The notes under the pieces were generated by a model. The model searched no databases, was not told the DNA's origin, and saw only the letters and a list, made by a program, of their open reading frames with translations. Below are positions 1 to 7,637 of a stretch of DNA of 64,000 nt, one piece after another (the stretch's first letter is position 1; each line of letters starts with the position of its first letter). The stretch covers positions 682,001 to 746,000 of the forward strand of contig NZ_JAKKOT010000002.1 of NCBI RefSeq assembly GCF_021739025.1, in the 5' to 3' direction. A program made the translations under genes and the position numbers. This stretch comes from Gordonia liuliyuniae. Its GTDB lineage: Bacteria > Actinomycetota > Actinomycetes > Mycobacteriales > Mycobacteriaceae.

Positions 1-426
1 CTCGAGGGCGCGCTGGGCGACCTGTGCGTCGGGAGTCTTCGCGAGCTCGGGAGTCGTGCCGAGGACGACGAAGCGTGCCGAGTTGCCGGTGGAGCGCATG
101 ACCGGGGTGAAGAATTCGAAGAGCTGCTCGAGCTCGGCGGGCTTGGTGATGCCGGTCGCGTCGAAGACGGCGGCACCGAGCTTGTCGGCGCTGCGGCCGC
201 CCGTGTTGTTCTCGACCAGCTGGTAGTCGTCGCCTGCCGAGAGGATCTCGCGGATCGGTTCGACGAGGCGGCCCGAGCCGCCGAGCAGGACGGGGCCGCC
301 GAGTGGAGGCTTGCTCGCCGAGTGACGGCGCAGGTGCGGCGGCTGGGGGAGGCCGACGCGGCTGGCGATGAAGCCGCCGGGGCCCGAGTTCACGAGGGAC
401 GAGTAGAGGTCGGTGTTACCTGCCAC
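1..426 (-). CDS. fabG4: 3-oxoacyl-ACP reductase FabG4, N-terminal part (runs off the left edge)
   Basis: The reverse strand reads as an open frame of 142 codons from a GTG, preceded by an AAAGGAG ribosome site, to the window edge. It has the features of the mycobacterial FabG4 N-terminal flavodoxin-like domain (VNSGPGGF near residue 12, VFDATGIT near 88, FEFFTP near 103); the catalytic short-chain dehydrogenase domain lies outside the window. The FabG4 family reduces 3-oxoacyl thioesters with NADH in the cytoplasm. It is divergent from fadA2, as Rv0242c is from Rv0243 in M. tuberculosis, which supports the call. Its promoter must lie in the shared gap, which holds an operator-like palindrome. 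Confidence 0.9.
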   Translation of the reverse strand, partial: MAGNTDLYSSLVNSGPGGFIASRVGLPQPPHLRRHSASKPPLGGPVLLGGSGRLVEPIREILSAGDDYQLVENNTGGRSADKLGAAVFDATGITKPAELEQLFEFFTPVMRSTGNSARFVVLGTTPELAKTPDAQVAQRALE

Positions 427-556
427 GACTGACTCCTTTGATAGGTCGGTGACGATTCGAGTCGATACCTTCTGTGGTGACCGTAGGCGTCGAGTCGTCG
501 CCTGCACAGAACGGATGCTGTGACGATCGACGCAGATCACTGAGGTCGACAAACAA

Positions 557-572
557 CTTACTCGGGAGTAAG
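557..572. promoter_or_regulatory. operator-like palindrome before fadA2
   Basis: CTTACTCGGGAGTAAG has perfect 6-bp arms and lies 38 bp before the fadA2 GTG, in the gap shared with divergent fabG4. A related TTAC-N6-GTAA element lies about 40 bp before fadE5. The form fits a TetR-family dimer site; the regulator is not identified. Confidence 0.55.
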
Positions 573-609
573 AATGTTGACAACAGTCGGTCCGATCACA
601 GGAGAGCAC

Positions 610-1917
610 GTGGCCTCGTACACGCCCCGCAAGCCAGAAACCCGTCAGCTGCGCCCGGTCGCCATCCTCGGCGGCAACCGCATCCCGTTCGCCCGGCAGG
701 ACCGTGCGTACGCGACCGCGAGCAACCAGGAGATGTTCACTGCAGCACTCCAAGGCCTGGTCAGTCGCTTCAACCTGCAGGGCGAGCAGCTCGGCATGGT
801 GGCAGGCGGCGCAGTCCTCAAGCACTCGCGTGACTTCAACCTGATCCGCGAGTCGGTCCTCGGCTCCGGTCTCTCGCCGTACACCCCGGCGTTCGACCTC
901 CAGCAGGCATGCGGCACCGGCCTGCAGGCGATCGCCGCCGTGGGCGACGGCATCGCCTCGGGTCGTTACGACGTCGCTGTCGGAGGCGGCGTGGACACCA
1001 CGTCGGACGCGCCGATCGGCGTCTCGGAGGAGATGCGTCGCCAGATGCTCGAGGTGAACCGCGCCAAGAGCACGGCCGATCGCATCAAGGCCGCTCTCGG
1101 TCTCGCGACCAAGCTCGGCATCGAGATCCCGCGCAACGGCGAGCCCCGCACGGGGATGTCGATGGGTGAGCACGCGGCGATCACCGCCAAAGAGTTCGGC
1201 GTCAAGCGTGAGGATCAGGACGAGTTGGCCGCGGCGAGCCATCAGAAGATGGGCGCGGCATACGACCGCGGGTTCTTCGACGACCTGGTCACCCCGTTCA
1301 TGGGTCTGACGCGCGACGAGAACCTCCGCCCGAACTCGTCGGTGGAGAAGCTCGCCACTCTCAAGCCGGTGTTCGGCGTCGGTCTCGGCGACGCCACGAT
1401 GACCGCGGGCAACTCGACCCCGCTGACCGACGGAGCGTCGACCGTCCTGCTCGCCAGCGACGAGTGGGCCGCCGAGCACAAACTGCCGGTCCTCGCGTAC
1501 CTGCGCGACACCGAGACGGCGGCGGTCGACTACGTCAACGGTCCCGACGGGCTGCTCATGGCCCCGACCTACGCGGTGCCGCGTCTGCTCGAGCGCAACG
1601 GCCTCACCTTGCAGGACTTCGACTTCTACGAGATCCACGAGGCGTTCGCGTCCGTCGTGCTCGCGACCCTCGGCGCGTGGGAGTCTGAGGACTACTGCCG
1701 TGAGCGTCTCGGCCTGGACAAGCCGCTCGGCGCGATCGACCGCAGCAAGCTGAACGTGAACGGCTCGTCGCTCGCGGCGGGACACCCGTTCGCCGCGACC
1801 GGCGGTCGGATCATCGCCCAGGCCGCGAAGCAGATCAAGGAAAACGGTGGCGGTCGCGCCCTCGTCTCGATCTGCGCCGCGGGCGGTCAAGGCGTCACCG
1901 CCATCGTCGAAGGCTGA
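610..1917 (+). CDS. fadA2: acetyl-CoA acetyltransferase / 3-ketoacyl-CoA thiolase FadA2
   Basis: A thiolase of 435 residues, the usual length for the family, acting in the cytoplasm on acyl-CoA in beta-oxidation or its reverse. The nucleophilic cysteine is in QQACGTGLQ (about Cys101); the His of HEAFA and the second Cys of SICAAGGQG complete the active site. The GTG at 610 was chosen because AGGAG sits 5 nt before it and the protein then starts like M. tuberculosis FadA2. The in-frame ATG at 574 would put the palindrome at 557-572 directly on its ribosome site. The stop codon opens a short tandem repeat. Confidence 0.92.
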   Translation: MASYTPRKPETRQLRPVAILGGNRIPFARQDRAYATASNQEMFTAALQGLVSRFNLQGEQLGMVAGGAVLKHSRDFNLIRESVLGSGLSPYTPAFDLQQACGTGLQAIAAVGDGIASGRYDVAVGGGVDTTSDAPIGVSEEMRRQMLEVNRAKSTADRIKAALGLATKLGIEIPRNGEPRTGMSMGEHAAITAKEFGVKREDQDELAAASHQKMGAAYDRGFFDDLVTPFMGLTRDENLRPNSSVEKLATLKPVFGVGLGDATMTAGNSTPLTDGASTVLLASDEWAAEHKLPVLAYLRDTETAAVDYVNGPDGLLMAPTYAVPRLLERNGLTLQDFDFYEIHEAFASVVLATLGAWESEDYCRERLGLDKPLGAIDRSKLNVNGSSLAAGHPFAATGGRIIAQAAKQIKENGGGRALVSICAAGGQGVTAIVEG

Positions 1918-1958
1918 TCGATCCCGCACTGACTCGATCCCGCACTGACTCGATTCCG
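1915..1958 (+). repeat. tandem repeat starting at the fadA2 stop codon
   Basis: Three units each begin with TGA: TGATCGATCCCGCAC (1915-1929), TGACTCGATCCCGCAC (1930-1945) and TGACTCGATTCCG (1946-1958). The first TGA is the fadA2 stop. Confidence 0.85.
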
Positions 1959-2066
1959 TTGCCGCATGCTCCGTTCTCTCGTCGCACCATCGATGCGTCT
2001 TAGCAGCCTCCGCGCAGGTTGCCAAGACGCATCGAGGCTGTGGAACGTGAGACGAGCGTGCGGCAC
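1958..2066. repeat. long imperfect inverted repeat between fadA2 and the MFS gene
   Basis: The core arms are 1991-2008 and 2017-2034 (CGATGCGTCTT against AAGACGCATCG, 16 of 18 paired, 8-nt loop). Weaker outer pairing continues from TTGCCGCATGCTC on the left to GAGCGTGCGGCAC on the right. No T-run follows, so it is not a classical terminator. No gene lies between 1918 and 2169. Confidence 0.7.
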
Positions 2067-2142
2067 TTTGTCTTGAGCGCCCGACTCGTCCGTCGGCTCC
2101 GCGTATCTTTCCTCACATCTCGTGGCTCTCCATTAGCGCGAC

Positions 2143-2160
2143 GAATCAAGCCCTTGATTC
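2143..2160. promoter_or_regulatory. perfect palindrome, probable MarR operator
   Basis: GAATCAAG-CC-CTTGATTC is a perfect 18-bp inverted repeat ending 9 bp before the MFS start codon; an overlapping TTGATTCAA follows. MarR-family repressors typically bind such TTGA/TCAA palindromes, and a marR gene is the second gene of the operon. Autoregulation is inferred. Confidence 0.7.
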
Positions 2161-2169
2161 AATGGCCCG

Positions 2170-3765
2170 ATGAGTGTGAAGAGTGAGGCGACGACGCCAC
2201 CCGAGATCGTTGACAAACCGCGACCGCGCACGGCTGTCGTCGCCGCGGTGGCGTGCGCGGGCATCTTCGTCGGGTACCTGCCGATCATGGCGGCGACCGT
2301 CGGACTGTCGGCGATCGCCCAGGAGACCCGGGCGAGCGCGTCCGACCTCGAGTGGGTCGTCTCGATGCTCGTCCTGCCGATGGCCGCGCTCATCCTCGCG
2401 TTCGGCGCGTGGGCCGAGAAGTGGGGCCGTCGACGAGTCCTGGTCATCGGTCTCGTGCTCGCGATGCTCGGCGGACTCGTCGCCACCTCGGCGGGCCTCG
2501 TCGACGGCGACGCGGCCATCTACTTCATCTGGATCGGGCAAGGCATCGCAGGCATGGGCGCCGCGGCGCTGATCCCGACGACGTTGGCGATCATCAGCGT
2601 CGCCGAGCCGGACCACCGGCGTCGTGCCGTGCTCATCGCCGCCTGGTCGGGAGCGATGATGGCGGCGATGGCGGTCGCCGTCTACATCTCCGCCGCGATC
2701 CTCGACGTGCTGGCGTGGTACTGGCTGTTCATTCCGGTCGTCGTCGCGTCCGCGCTCGTCCTCGCGTTCGGCGTCCGGTTGGTGCCGGAGAGTCGAGGCG
2801 CCACTAGCGGACGGATGGACGTTCCCGGACAGATCCTCACCGCCGTCGGTGTCGCCGCACTGGTCTACGCGGTGATCGTCGGTGGGGCCGACGGGTTCGC
2901 GAGCCCGAAGTCGGTCACCGGACTCGTCGTCGCAGTGGTTGCGATCGCCGGCTTCATCGTCGTCGAACTGCGGTCGGACGCACCGCTGCTCGACCTCCGC
3001 GTGTTCTCGAACGTCAACTTCTCGATGTCTGCTCTGGTGGCCGCGATCGCCATGTTCGCGTACCTCGGCGTCAACTTCGGCCTCGCGCTCTACTTCAGCG
3101 CCCTCGAGTTGAGCCCGATCGAGGTGGCGAACCGCTACATCTTCCTCATCGGCGGGTCCGTCGTCGGGTCGAACATCGCCGGTCGTGCACTGCACCGCTT
3201 CAACGCGCAGAGCGTGCTCGCCGCGGCGTGCGGATGGACTGGCCTCGCCATGGTGTTCCTGTCGTTCATCGATGGGGATGCGCCCGTGTGGCAAGCCGAT
3301 CTGCGGCTCATCCTCACCGGCGTTGGCATCGGCGGTGTGCTCGCCACCGTCACCGCGGCAGCGGTGAACGCCGTCCCGTACCGCCAGGCGGGCATGGCGA
3401 GCGCCGCGATCAACGCCGTCCGCCAGACCGGCGGTGCCCTCGGCCCGGCGGTGTTCTCGATCCTGTCGGCGTCGTGGGCGCTCAGTGCGCTGCCCGACAA
3501 GCTGTTCGACGCGGGCATCGATGAGAAGTCCGCGGCGGTCGTTCACGAGATCGTCGACGAGCAGGGAGTGCAGCACGGTGGAGCCGTCGCACAGTCGCAG
3601 TTCCCCGAACTCGGACTGCACGACGCACTGAGTGCCGCTCAGGCGCACGGATTCAGCCTCTCCGCTGTCGCCGCGGCCATTGTCTTCTGCGTACTGGCCG
3701 TCAGTTGCGCAGTCCTGCGCGTCGTCGGCCGTGAACCCGATGTCGAAGAGCCGGTGCAAGTCTGA
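2170..3765 (+). CDS. MFS exporter, DHA2 (14-helix) drug-efflux type
   Basis: A 531-residue integral membrane protein, predicted to be a proton-driven exporter of toxic compounds. A short polar N-terminus is followed by about 14 hydrophobic helices, with a GAWAEKWGRRRV loop after helix 2 (MFS motif A) and the extended length of the EmrB/QacA group. A soluble loop near residues 440-490 precedes the last helix. Its stop overlaps the start of a MarR regulator (ATGA), so the two are one operon with a palindromic operator in front. The substrate cannot be told from sequence. Confidence 0.85.
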   Translation: MSVKSEATTPPEIVDKPRPRTAVVAAVACAGIFVGYLPIMAATVGLSAIAQETRASASDLEWVVSMLVLPMAALILAFGAWAEKWGRRRVLVIGLVLAMLGGLVATSAGLVDGDAAIYFIWIGQGIAGMGAAALIPTTLAIISVAEPDHRRRAVLIAAWSGAMMAAMAVAVYISAAILDVLAWYWLFIPVVVASALVLAFGVRLVPESRGATSGRMDVPGQILTAVGVAALVYAVIVGGADGFASPKSVTGLVVAVVAIAGFIVVELRSDAPLLDLRVFSNVNFSMSALVAAIAMFAYLGVNFGLALYFSALELSPIEVANRYIFLIGGSVVGSNIAGRALHRFNAQSVLAAACGWTGLAMVFLSFIDGDAPVWQADLRLILTGVGIGGVLATVTAAAVNAVPYRQAGMASAAINAVRQTGGALGPAVFSILSASWALSALPDKLFDAGIDEKSAAVVHEIVDEQGVQHGGAVAQSQFPELGLHDALSAAQAHGFSLSAVAAAIVFCVLAVSCAVLRVVGREPDVEEPVQV

Positions 3766-4244
3766 TGACTCGGCTGTTTTCGGGGACGGCGACCGAGCCG
3801 GGGTTGAAGTTCGCGTTGATGATCCGGGACCTCAATCTGGCGTTGTCCCGTCACTCCTCGCCGGACCTGGCGGAGCTCGGGCTGTCGCAGGCGCAGATCC
3901 CCGTCCTGGCCGCGATCGACGAACTGCCCGGAAGTACCGGGTGCGAACTGGCGGAGGCCACGCATACAACGCCCCAGGCAGTCAGTCAGATTCTGGCCCG
4001 ACTCACCGAATGTGGGATGGTGCGCCGTGAATCGCTCGGCGGCCGCGCCATGGGTCACCACCTGACCGACAAGGGCAGGACCGCGACGTATGCCGCGCGT
4101 GCACGATTCGGGAGCTTGACGGAGAGCTTCCTCACCGTCCTCGACGACGACGACCAAACCGTCATGATCGACGCGCTGTGGCGGGTCCTCAACGCGATGG
4201 TCGATGCCGATGACGAGAAACCCCAGTGTGAGGCCGGTCCGTAG
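3765..4244 (+). CDS. MarR-family transcriptional regulator
   Basis: A 159-residue winged-helix protein. The DNA-binding part is around residues 45-100 (GCELAEATHTTPQAVSQILA as recognition region, then the wing with GGRAMGHHLTDKG). Its ATG overlaps the transporter stop by one base, and a strong hairpin terminator follows at 4299-4344. It probably represses its own operon through the palindrome at 2143-2160 and is released by a ligand that the transporter exports; this is inferred from arrangement only. Confidence 0.88.
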   Translation: MTRLFSGTATEPGLKFALMIRDLNLALSRHSSPDLAELGLSQAQIPVLAAIDELPGSTGCELAEATHTTPQAVSQILARLTECGMVRRESLGGRAMGHHLTDKGRTATYAARARFGSLTESFLTVLDDDDQTVMIDALWRVLNAMVDADDEKPQCEAGP

Positions 4245-4298
4245 AAAAGTTTCGACGGATGTGTAACGCCTACGGGCTGCCGATCTATAGACCAGGTA

Positions 4299-4344
4299 GC
4301 TCCGGCTGAACCGCCAGACCCCCGACCCGGCGGTTCAGCCGGAG
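4299..4344 (+). terminator. intrinsic terminator after marR
   Basis: CTCCGGCTGAACCGCC (4299-4314) pairs perfectly with 4329-4344 around a 14-nt loop, followed by TCTTGCT. It separates the MFS-marR operon from the vanW gene. Confidence 0.85.
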
Positions 4345-4373
4345 TCTTGCTATCCGCATATGATCGAGCTGCT

Positions 4374-6068
4374 GTGATTTCACGACGACGCGAACGCCGC
4401 GCGGGCGCCAGATGGTGGATCGTGCGAGGACTCCTCGCCGCGATCCTCCTCGTCGGCCTCGGCTTCGCTCTTGATTACGCGCTCGGACACGGCAAGACGG
4501 CGCGCGGCGTCCACATCGCCGAGTTCGACCTCGGGGACAAGTCCGACGCCGAAGCACGCGAGATCCTCAACAGACTCGACGTCGTCTCGCACGGCCCGAT
4601 CACCGTGCGGACAGCGTCGGGTACGGCCTCGATCGATCCGGGGGCGCTCGGTGCCCGATTCGACGTGGACGCCACTCTCGACGTGCTCAAGGTGCAGCCG
4701 CGGAACCCGCTCACCAGGCTGACCGCGCTGTTCGGCGGCCACCGCGACGTCCACCCCGTGGTCCGTGTCGATCGGGCCGCGTTCGACGCCGAACTCGACA
4801 AGCAGAAGTCGGTTCTGGAGAAGGCCGCGGTGGAAGGCGGAGTCCACTTCGACGGGATCACCCCGGTCGCCGACTATCCGGCCAAGGGCATGCGGATCGA
4901 CCGCGACGCGGCACTGCGGGCCGTCGAAGACGAGTGGCTCGCGGGCGGACCGATCGATCTCGCGATGGAACCGTTCTCGCCGACGGTGTCGGCGCAGACC
5001 GTCGACGCCGTCGTCGCCGACCAGGCGCAGACCGTCACGGCGTCTCCGGTCCGGCTCGACGGCCGGGGCGCGACGATCTCGGTGAGCCGCCGCGAACTCG
5101 GCCGCCTGGTGACGTTCGTCGCCGACGGCAAGGGCGGGCTGACACCGCATGTCGATGTCGCCGCGGCCAAGAGGGAGCTCGGCGAGCGGACTGCACCGAC
5201 CGAATCCGAACCGGTCGAAGCCACCTTCCGACTGTCGGGCGGATCGCCTCGGGTGGTCCCGTCAAGCGACGGCGCCCGCGTCGACTGGAACAAGACGGCG
5301 TCGACGATCGCCGCCGCCGCTGTCGTCGAGGAGGATCGCGCGCAGAAGCTCCCGTACCGGGTGCGCAAACCGTCCCTCGACACAGCGGCTGCTCGCAGAC
5401 TCGGCGTCGACGAGGTGGTCTCCGAGTTCACGACGGGCGGCTTCAGCGGGCCGTCGGGCGAGAACATCCGACTCGTCGCCGAGCAGGTCAACGGTGCTGT
5501 CGTCCTGCCGGGGAAGACGTTCTCGCTCAACGGGTACACCGGGCCCCGAGGCACGGCCCAGGGATACGTCGAGTCGGGCATCATCGACCACGGACGACCG
5601 TCGAACGCGGTGGGCGGCGGAATCTCCCAGTTCGCGACGACCCTCTACAACGCTGCCTACTTCGCCGGACTCGAGGACGCCGGGCACACCGAGCACGCCT
5701 ACTACATCTCGCGGTACCCCGAAGCGCGCGAGGCGACGGTGTTCGAAGGTCTGATCGACCTGCAGTTCAAGAACAACACGAAGCACGGCGTGTACATCGA
5801 GACACAGTGGTCGTCGTCGAGCATCACCGTGCGCATGTGGAGTACGAAGACCATGGACGTCGAATCAGTGACCGGGCCGCGGACGGCCGCGACCTCGCCG
5901 GAAGTCGTGAAGGTCCCGGCAGGTGACGACTGCGTTCCGAGCAGTGGTGCGGGCGGCTTCACCGCGTCGGACACGCGGATCATCACCGACCACAAGACCG
6001 GTGAAGAGACCTACCGCCACACGCGGACCGTGAAGTACGCGCCGGAGCCGATCGTGCGTTGTCGATAG
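4374..6068 (+). CDS. VanW-family protein with peptidoglycan-binding-like domains, membrane anchored
   Basis: A 564-residue protein. A basic start (ISRRRERR) leads into one membrane helix (about residues 18-36); two repeats of the YoaR-like putative peptidoglycan-binding type fill residues 40-330, and the VanW domain occupies about 355-500, with GGGISQFATTLYNAAYF as its signature. It should face the cell wall. The molecular function of VanW proteins is not established. GTG 4374 was chosen because TATGAT sits just upstream and the basic anchor starts there; an in-frame TTG at 4347 is the alternative. It appears monocistronic. Confidence 0.82.
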   Translation: MISRRRERRAGARWWIVRGLLAAILLVGLGFALDYALGHGKTARGVHIAEFDLGDKSDAEAREILNRLDVVSHGPITVRTASGTASIDPGALGARFDVDATLDVLKVQPRNPLTRLTALFGGHRDVHPVVRVDRAAFDAELDKQKSVLEKAAVEGGVHFDGITPVADYPAKGMRIDRDAALRAVEDEWLAGGPIDLAMEPFSPTVSAQTVDAVVADQAQTVTASPVRLDGRGATISVSRRELGRLVTFVADGKGGLTPHVDVAAAKRELGERTAPTESEPVEATFRLSGGSPRVVPSSDGARVDWNKTASTIAAAAVVEEDRAQKLPYRVRKPSLDTAAARRLGVDEVVSEFTTGGFSGPSGENIRLVAEQVNGAVVLPGKTFSLNGYTGPRGTAQGYVESGIIDHGRPSNAVGGGISQFATTLYNAAYFAGLEDAGHTEHAYYISRYPEAREATVFEGLIDLQFKNNTKHGVYIETQWSSSSITVRMWSTKTMDVESVTGPRTAATSPEVVKVPAGDDCVPSSGAGGFTASDTRIITDHKTGEETYRHTRTVKYAPEPIVRCR

Positions 6069-6152
6069 CCGCAGCGGGAGGGTGCGCGCTTCACTGCACC
6101 GAGTTGCATACCCGACCCGTGTCGCCGGTCACTGATTCGTTAAGCTCCGAAC

Positions 6153-6929
6153 ATGGAACTCACTGGAGCAAGTGCAATCGTCACCGGTGGCGCGTCGGGT
6201 ATCGGCGCGGCATCAGCCCGTCGTCTCGCCGCACGCGGCGCCAAGGTCGTCATCGCCGACCTCAAGGCTGAGGACGGCGAAGCCCTCGCCAAGGAGATCG
6301 GCGGCGTCTTCGTCACCGTCGACGTCACCGACACCGCCCAGATCGAAGCCGCCGTCAACAAGGCCGTCGAGCTCGGTCCGTTGAAGGCCGTCGTCAACTC
6401 GGCAGGCATCGGCTGGGCGCAGCGCACGATCGGCCGCGACGGCGAATTCGCGTCCGCGCACAACCTGGACCTGTACAAGAAGGTCATCGCCATCAACCTG
6501 ATCGGCACCTTCGACTCCGTCCGTCTCGCGGCGACCGCCATGGGCCGCAACGAGCCGAACGAAGACGGTGAGCGCGGTGCCATCGTCAACCTCGCCAGCG
6601 TCGCCGCGTTCGACGGCCAGATCGGCCAGGCCGCGTACTCGTCGTCCAAGGGCGGCGTCGTCGGGATGACCCTGCCGGTCGCGCGTGACCTGTCGGCCAT
6701 CGGCGTCCGCGTCAACTGCATCGCTCCGGGCCTGATCAACACGCCGATCTACGGTGAGGGCCCCGACTCCGAGGCGTTCAAGGCCAAGCTCGGTGAGAGC
6801 GTTCTGTTCCCGAAGCGTCTCGGTGTGCCGGACGAGCTCGCGTCCATGGTCGAAGAGCTCATCACCAACTCGTACATGAACGCCGAAGTGATCCGCGTCG
6901 ACGGCGGCATCCGGATGCCACCGAAGTAG
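6153..6929 (+). CDS. short-chain dehydrogenase, 3-hydroxyacyl-CoA dehydrogenase (type 2) like
   Basis: A 258-residue classical SDR. The cofactor motif TGGASGIG is at residues 11-18, NSAG stands in place of NNAG, and the catalytic Ser, Tyr and Lys lie in NLASVAAF and YSSSKGG. The sequence resembles the HSD17B10 / 3-hydroxy-2-methylbutyryl-CoA dehydrogenase branch, which oxidises 3-hydroxyacyl-CoA with NAD+; this fits a region rich in acyl-CoA enzymes, but the substrate is inferred. TAAGCT (6141-6146) lies 6 nt before ATG, suggesting a leaderless mRNA. CCAGACACCGA occurs twice after the stop. Confidence 0.85.
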   Translation: MELTGASAIVTGGASGIGAASARRLAARGAKVVIADLKAEDGEALAKEIGGVFVTVDVTDTAQIEAAVNKAVELGPLKAVVNSAGIGWAQRTIGRDGEFASAHNLDLYKKVIAINLIGTFDSVRLAATAMGRNEPNEDGERGAIVNLASVAAFDGQIGQAAYSSSKGGVVGMTLPVARDLSAIGVRVNCIAPGLINTPIYGEGPDSEAFKAKLGESVLFPKRLGVPDELASMVEELITNSYMNAEVIRVDGGIRMPPK

Positions 6930-6973
6930 GGTCTCGACTCCAGACACCGAGCACCCAGACACCGAATACCAGA

Positions 6974-7015
6974 GATTCCCGCCGATCGATCCGATCGGCG
7001 GGAATCCCTGTTTCG
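6974..7015 (+). terminator. intrinsic terminator after the SDR gene
   Basis: GATTCCCGCCGATCG (6974-6988) pairs perfectly with 6992-7006 around a 3-nt loop, followed by CCTGTTTCG. Confidence 0.85.
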
Positions 7016-7034
7016 CTCCCGATACGCTTGCGGC

Positions 7035-7550
7035 ATGCGGAATCTGGTGTTGTCAGTCATCGGCGATGATCGTCCCGGACTGGTGTCGGCTCTCGCTGAT
7101 GCGGTCGCGGGAAACGGCGGCAACTGGGAGCGCAGCCAGCTCGCGCAGTTGGCGGGCAAGTTCGCGGGCATCGTCGCCGTCGCGGTCCCTGCGGAGCGCG
7201 CCGACGGGCTGATCGCCGCCGTCACCGGACTCGACGGACTCCTTGAGGTGGCCGTCCACGCAGGCGGCGAGCCGCCCCGCGACGGAGAGTGGACCGCGTT
7301 GACGATCGACGTCCTCGGGAACGACCGTCCCGGGATCGTGCAGGAACTGTCGACCGCGTTGAGCCTGCACGATGTGAGCATCGAGAAGCTGACCACCCGA
7401 ACGCGTGAAGCGCCGATGGCGGGCGGCATGCTGTTCGAGGCGACGCTCGACGTGCTTGTGCCGTCGGGCACCGACCTTGCCGCGGTCCGCGCCGACGTGG
7501 AACGCATCGCTGCTGAGTTGTTGGTGGACCTGGAGTTCGGCGGAGAGTGA
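7035..7550 (+). CDS. double ACT-domain protein, GcvR-like
   Basis: A 171-residue protein built of two ACT domains, each starting with the same signature (VIGDDRPGLVSALA at residues 8-21 and VLGNDRPGIVQELS near 95-108). The architecture is that of GcvR-type proteins, which bind amino acids and regulate the glycine cleavage system in Gammaproteobacteria. No gcv genes are nearby, so the role here is open. TACGCT (7023-7028) is 6 nt before the ATG, a leaderless arrangement. It converges on fadE5 across a bidirectional hairpin. Confidence 0.83.
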   Translation: MRNLVLSVIGDDRPGLVSALADAVAGNGGNWERSQLAQLAGKFAGIVAVAVPAERADGLIAAVTGLDGLLEVAVHAGGEPPRDGEWTALTIDVLGNDRPGIVQELSTALSLHDVSIEKLTTRTREAPMAGGMLFEATLDVLVPSGTDLAAVRADVERIAAELLVDLEFGGE

Positions 7551-7573
7551 GCCGGGCGAGCGACCGAGACGAC

Positions 7574-7605
7574 GAGAGCCCCCGCCGATCACGGCGGGGG
7601 CTCTC
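7574..7605. terminator. bidirectional terminator between the ACT gene and fadE5
   Basis: GAGAGCCCCCGCCG and CGGCGGGGGCTCTC form a perfect 14-bp stem with a 4-nt loop. GTTCAGCTTCTTTCT follows on the plus side. It lies between convergent genes. Confidence 0.85.
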
Positions 7606-7637
7606 GTTCAGCTTCTTTCTCGGCTGGTGAGGACCGA

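Noticed and set aside
574..609. Upstream ATG as the fadA2 start
   Set aside because: It would place the operator palindrome on its ribosome site and add 12 residues not present in homologues; GTG 610 has a good AGGAG site.
2146..3759. A 537-codon minus-strand frame opposite the first MFS gene
   Set aside because: Charged, low-complexity antisense translation of a hydrophobic protein gene with no start region or family motif. The plus-strand frame has a clear 14-helix transporter and operon context.
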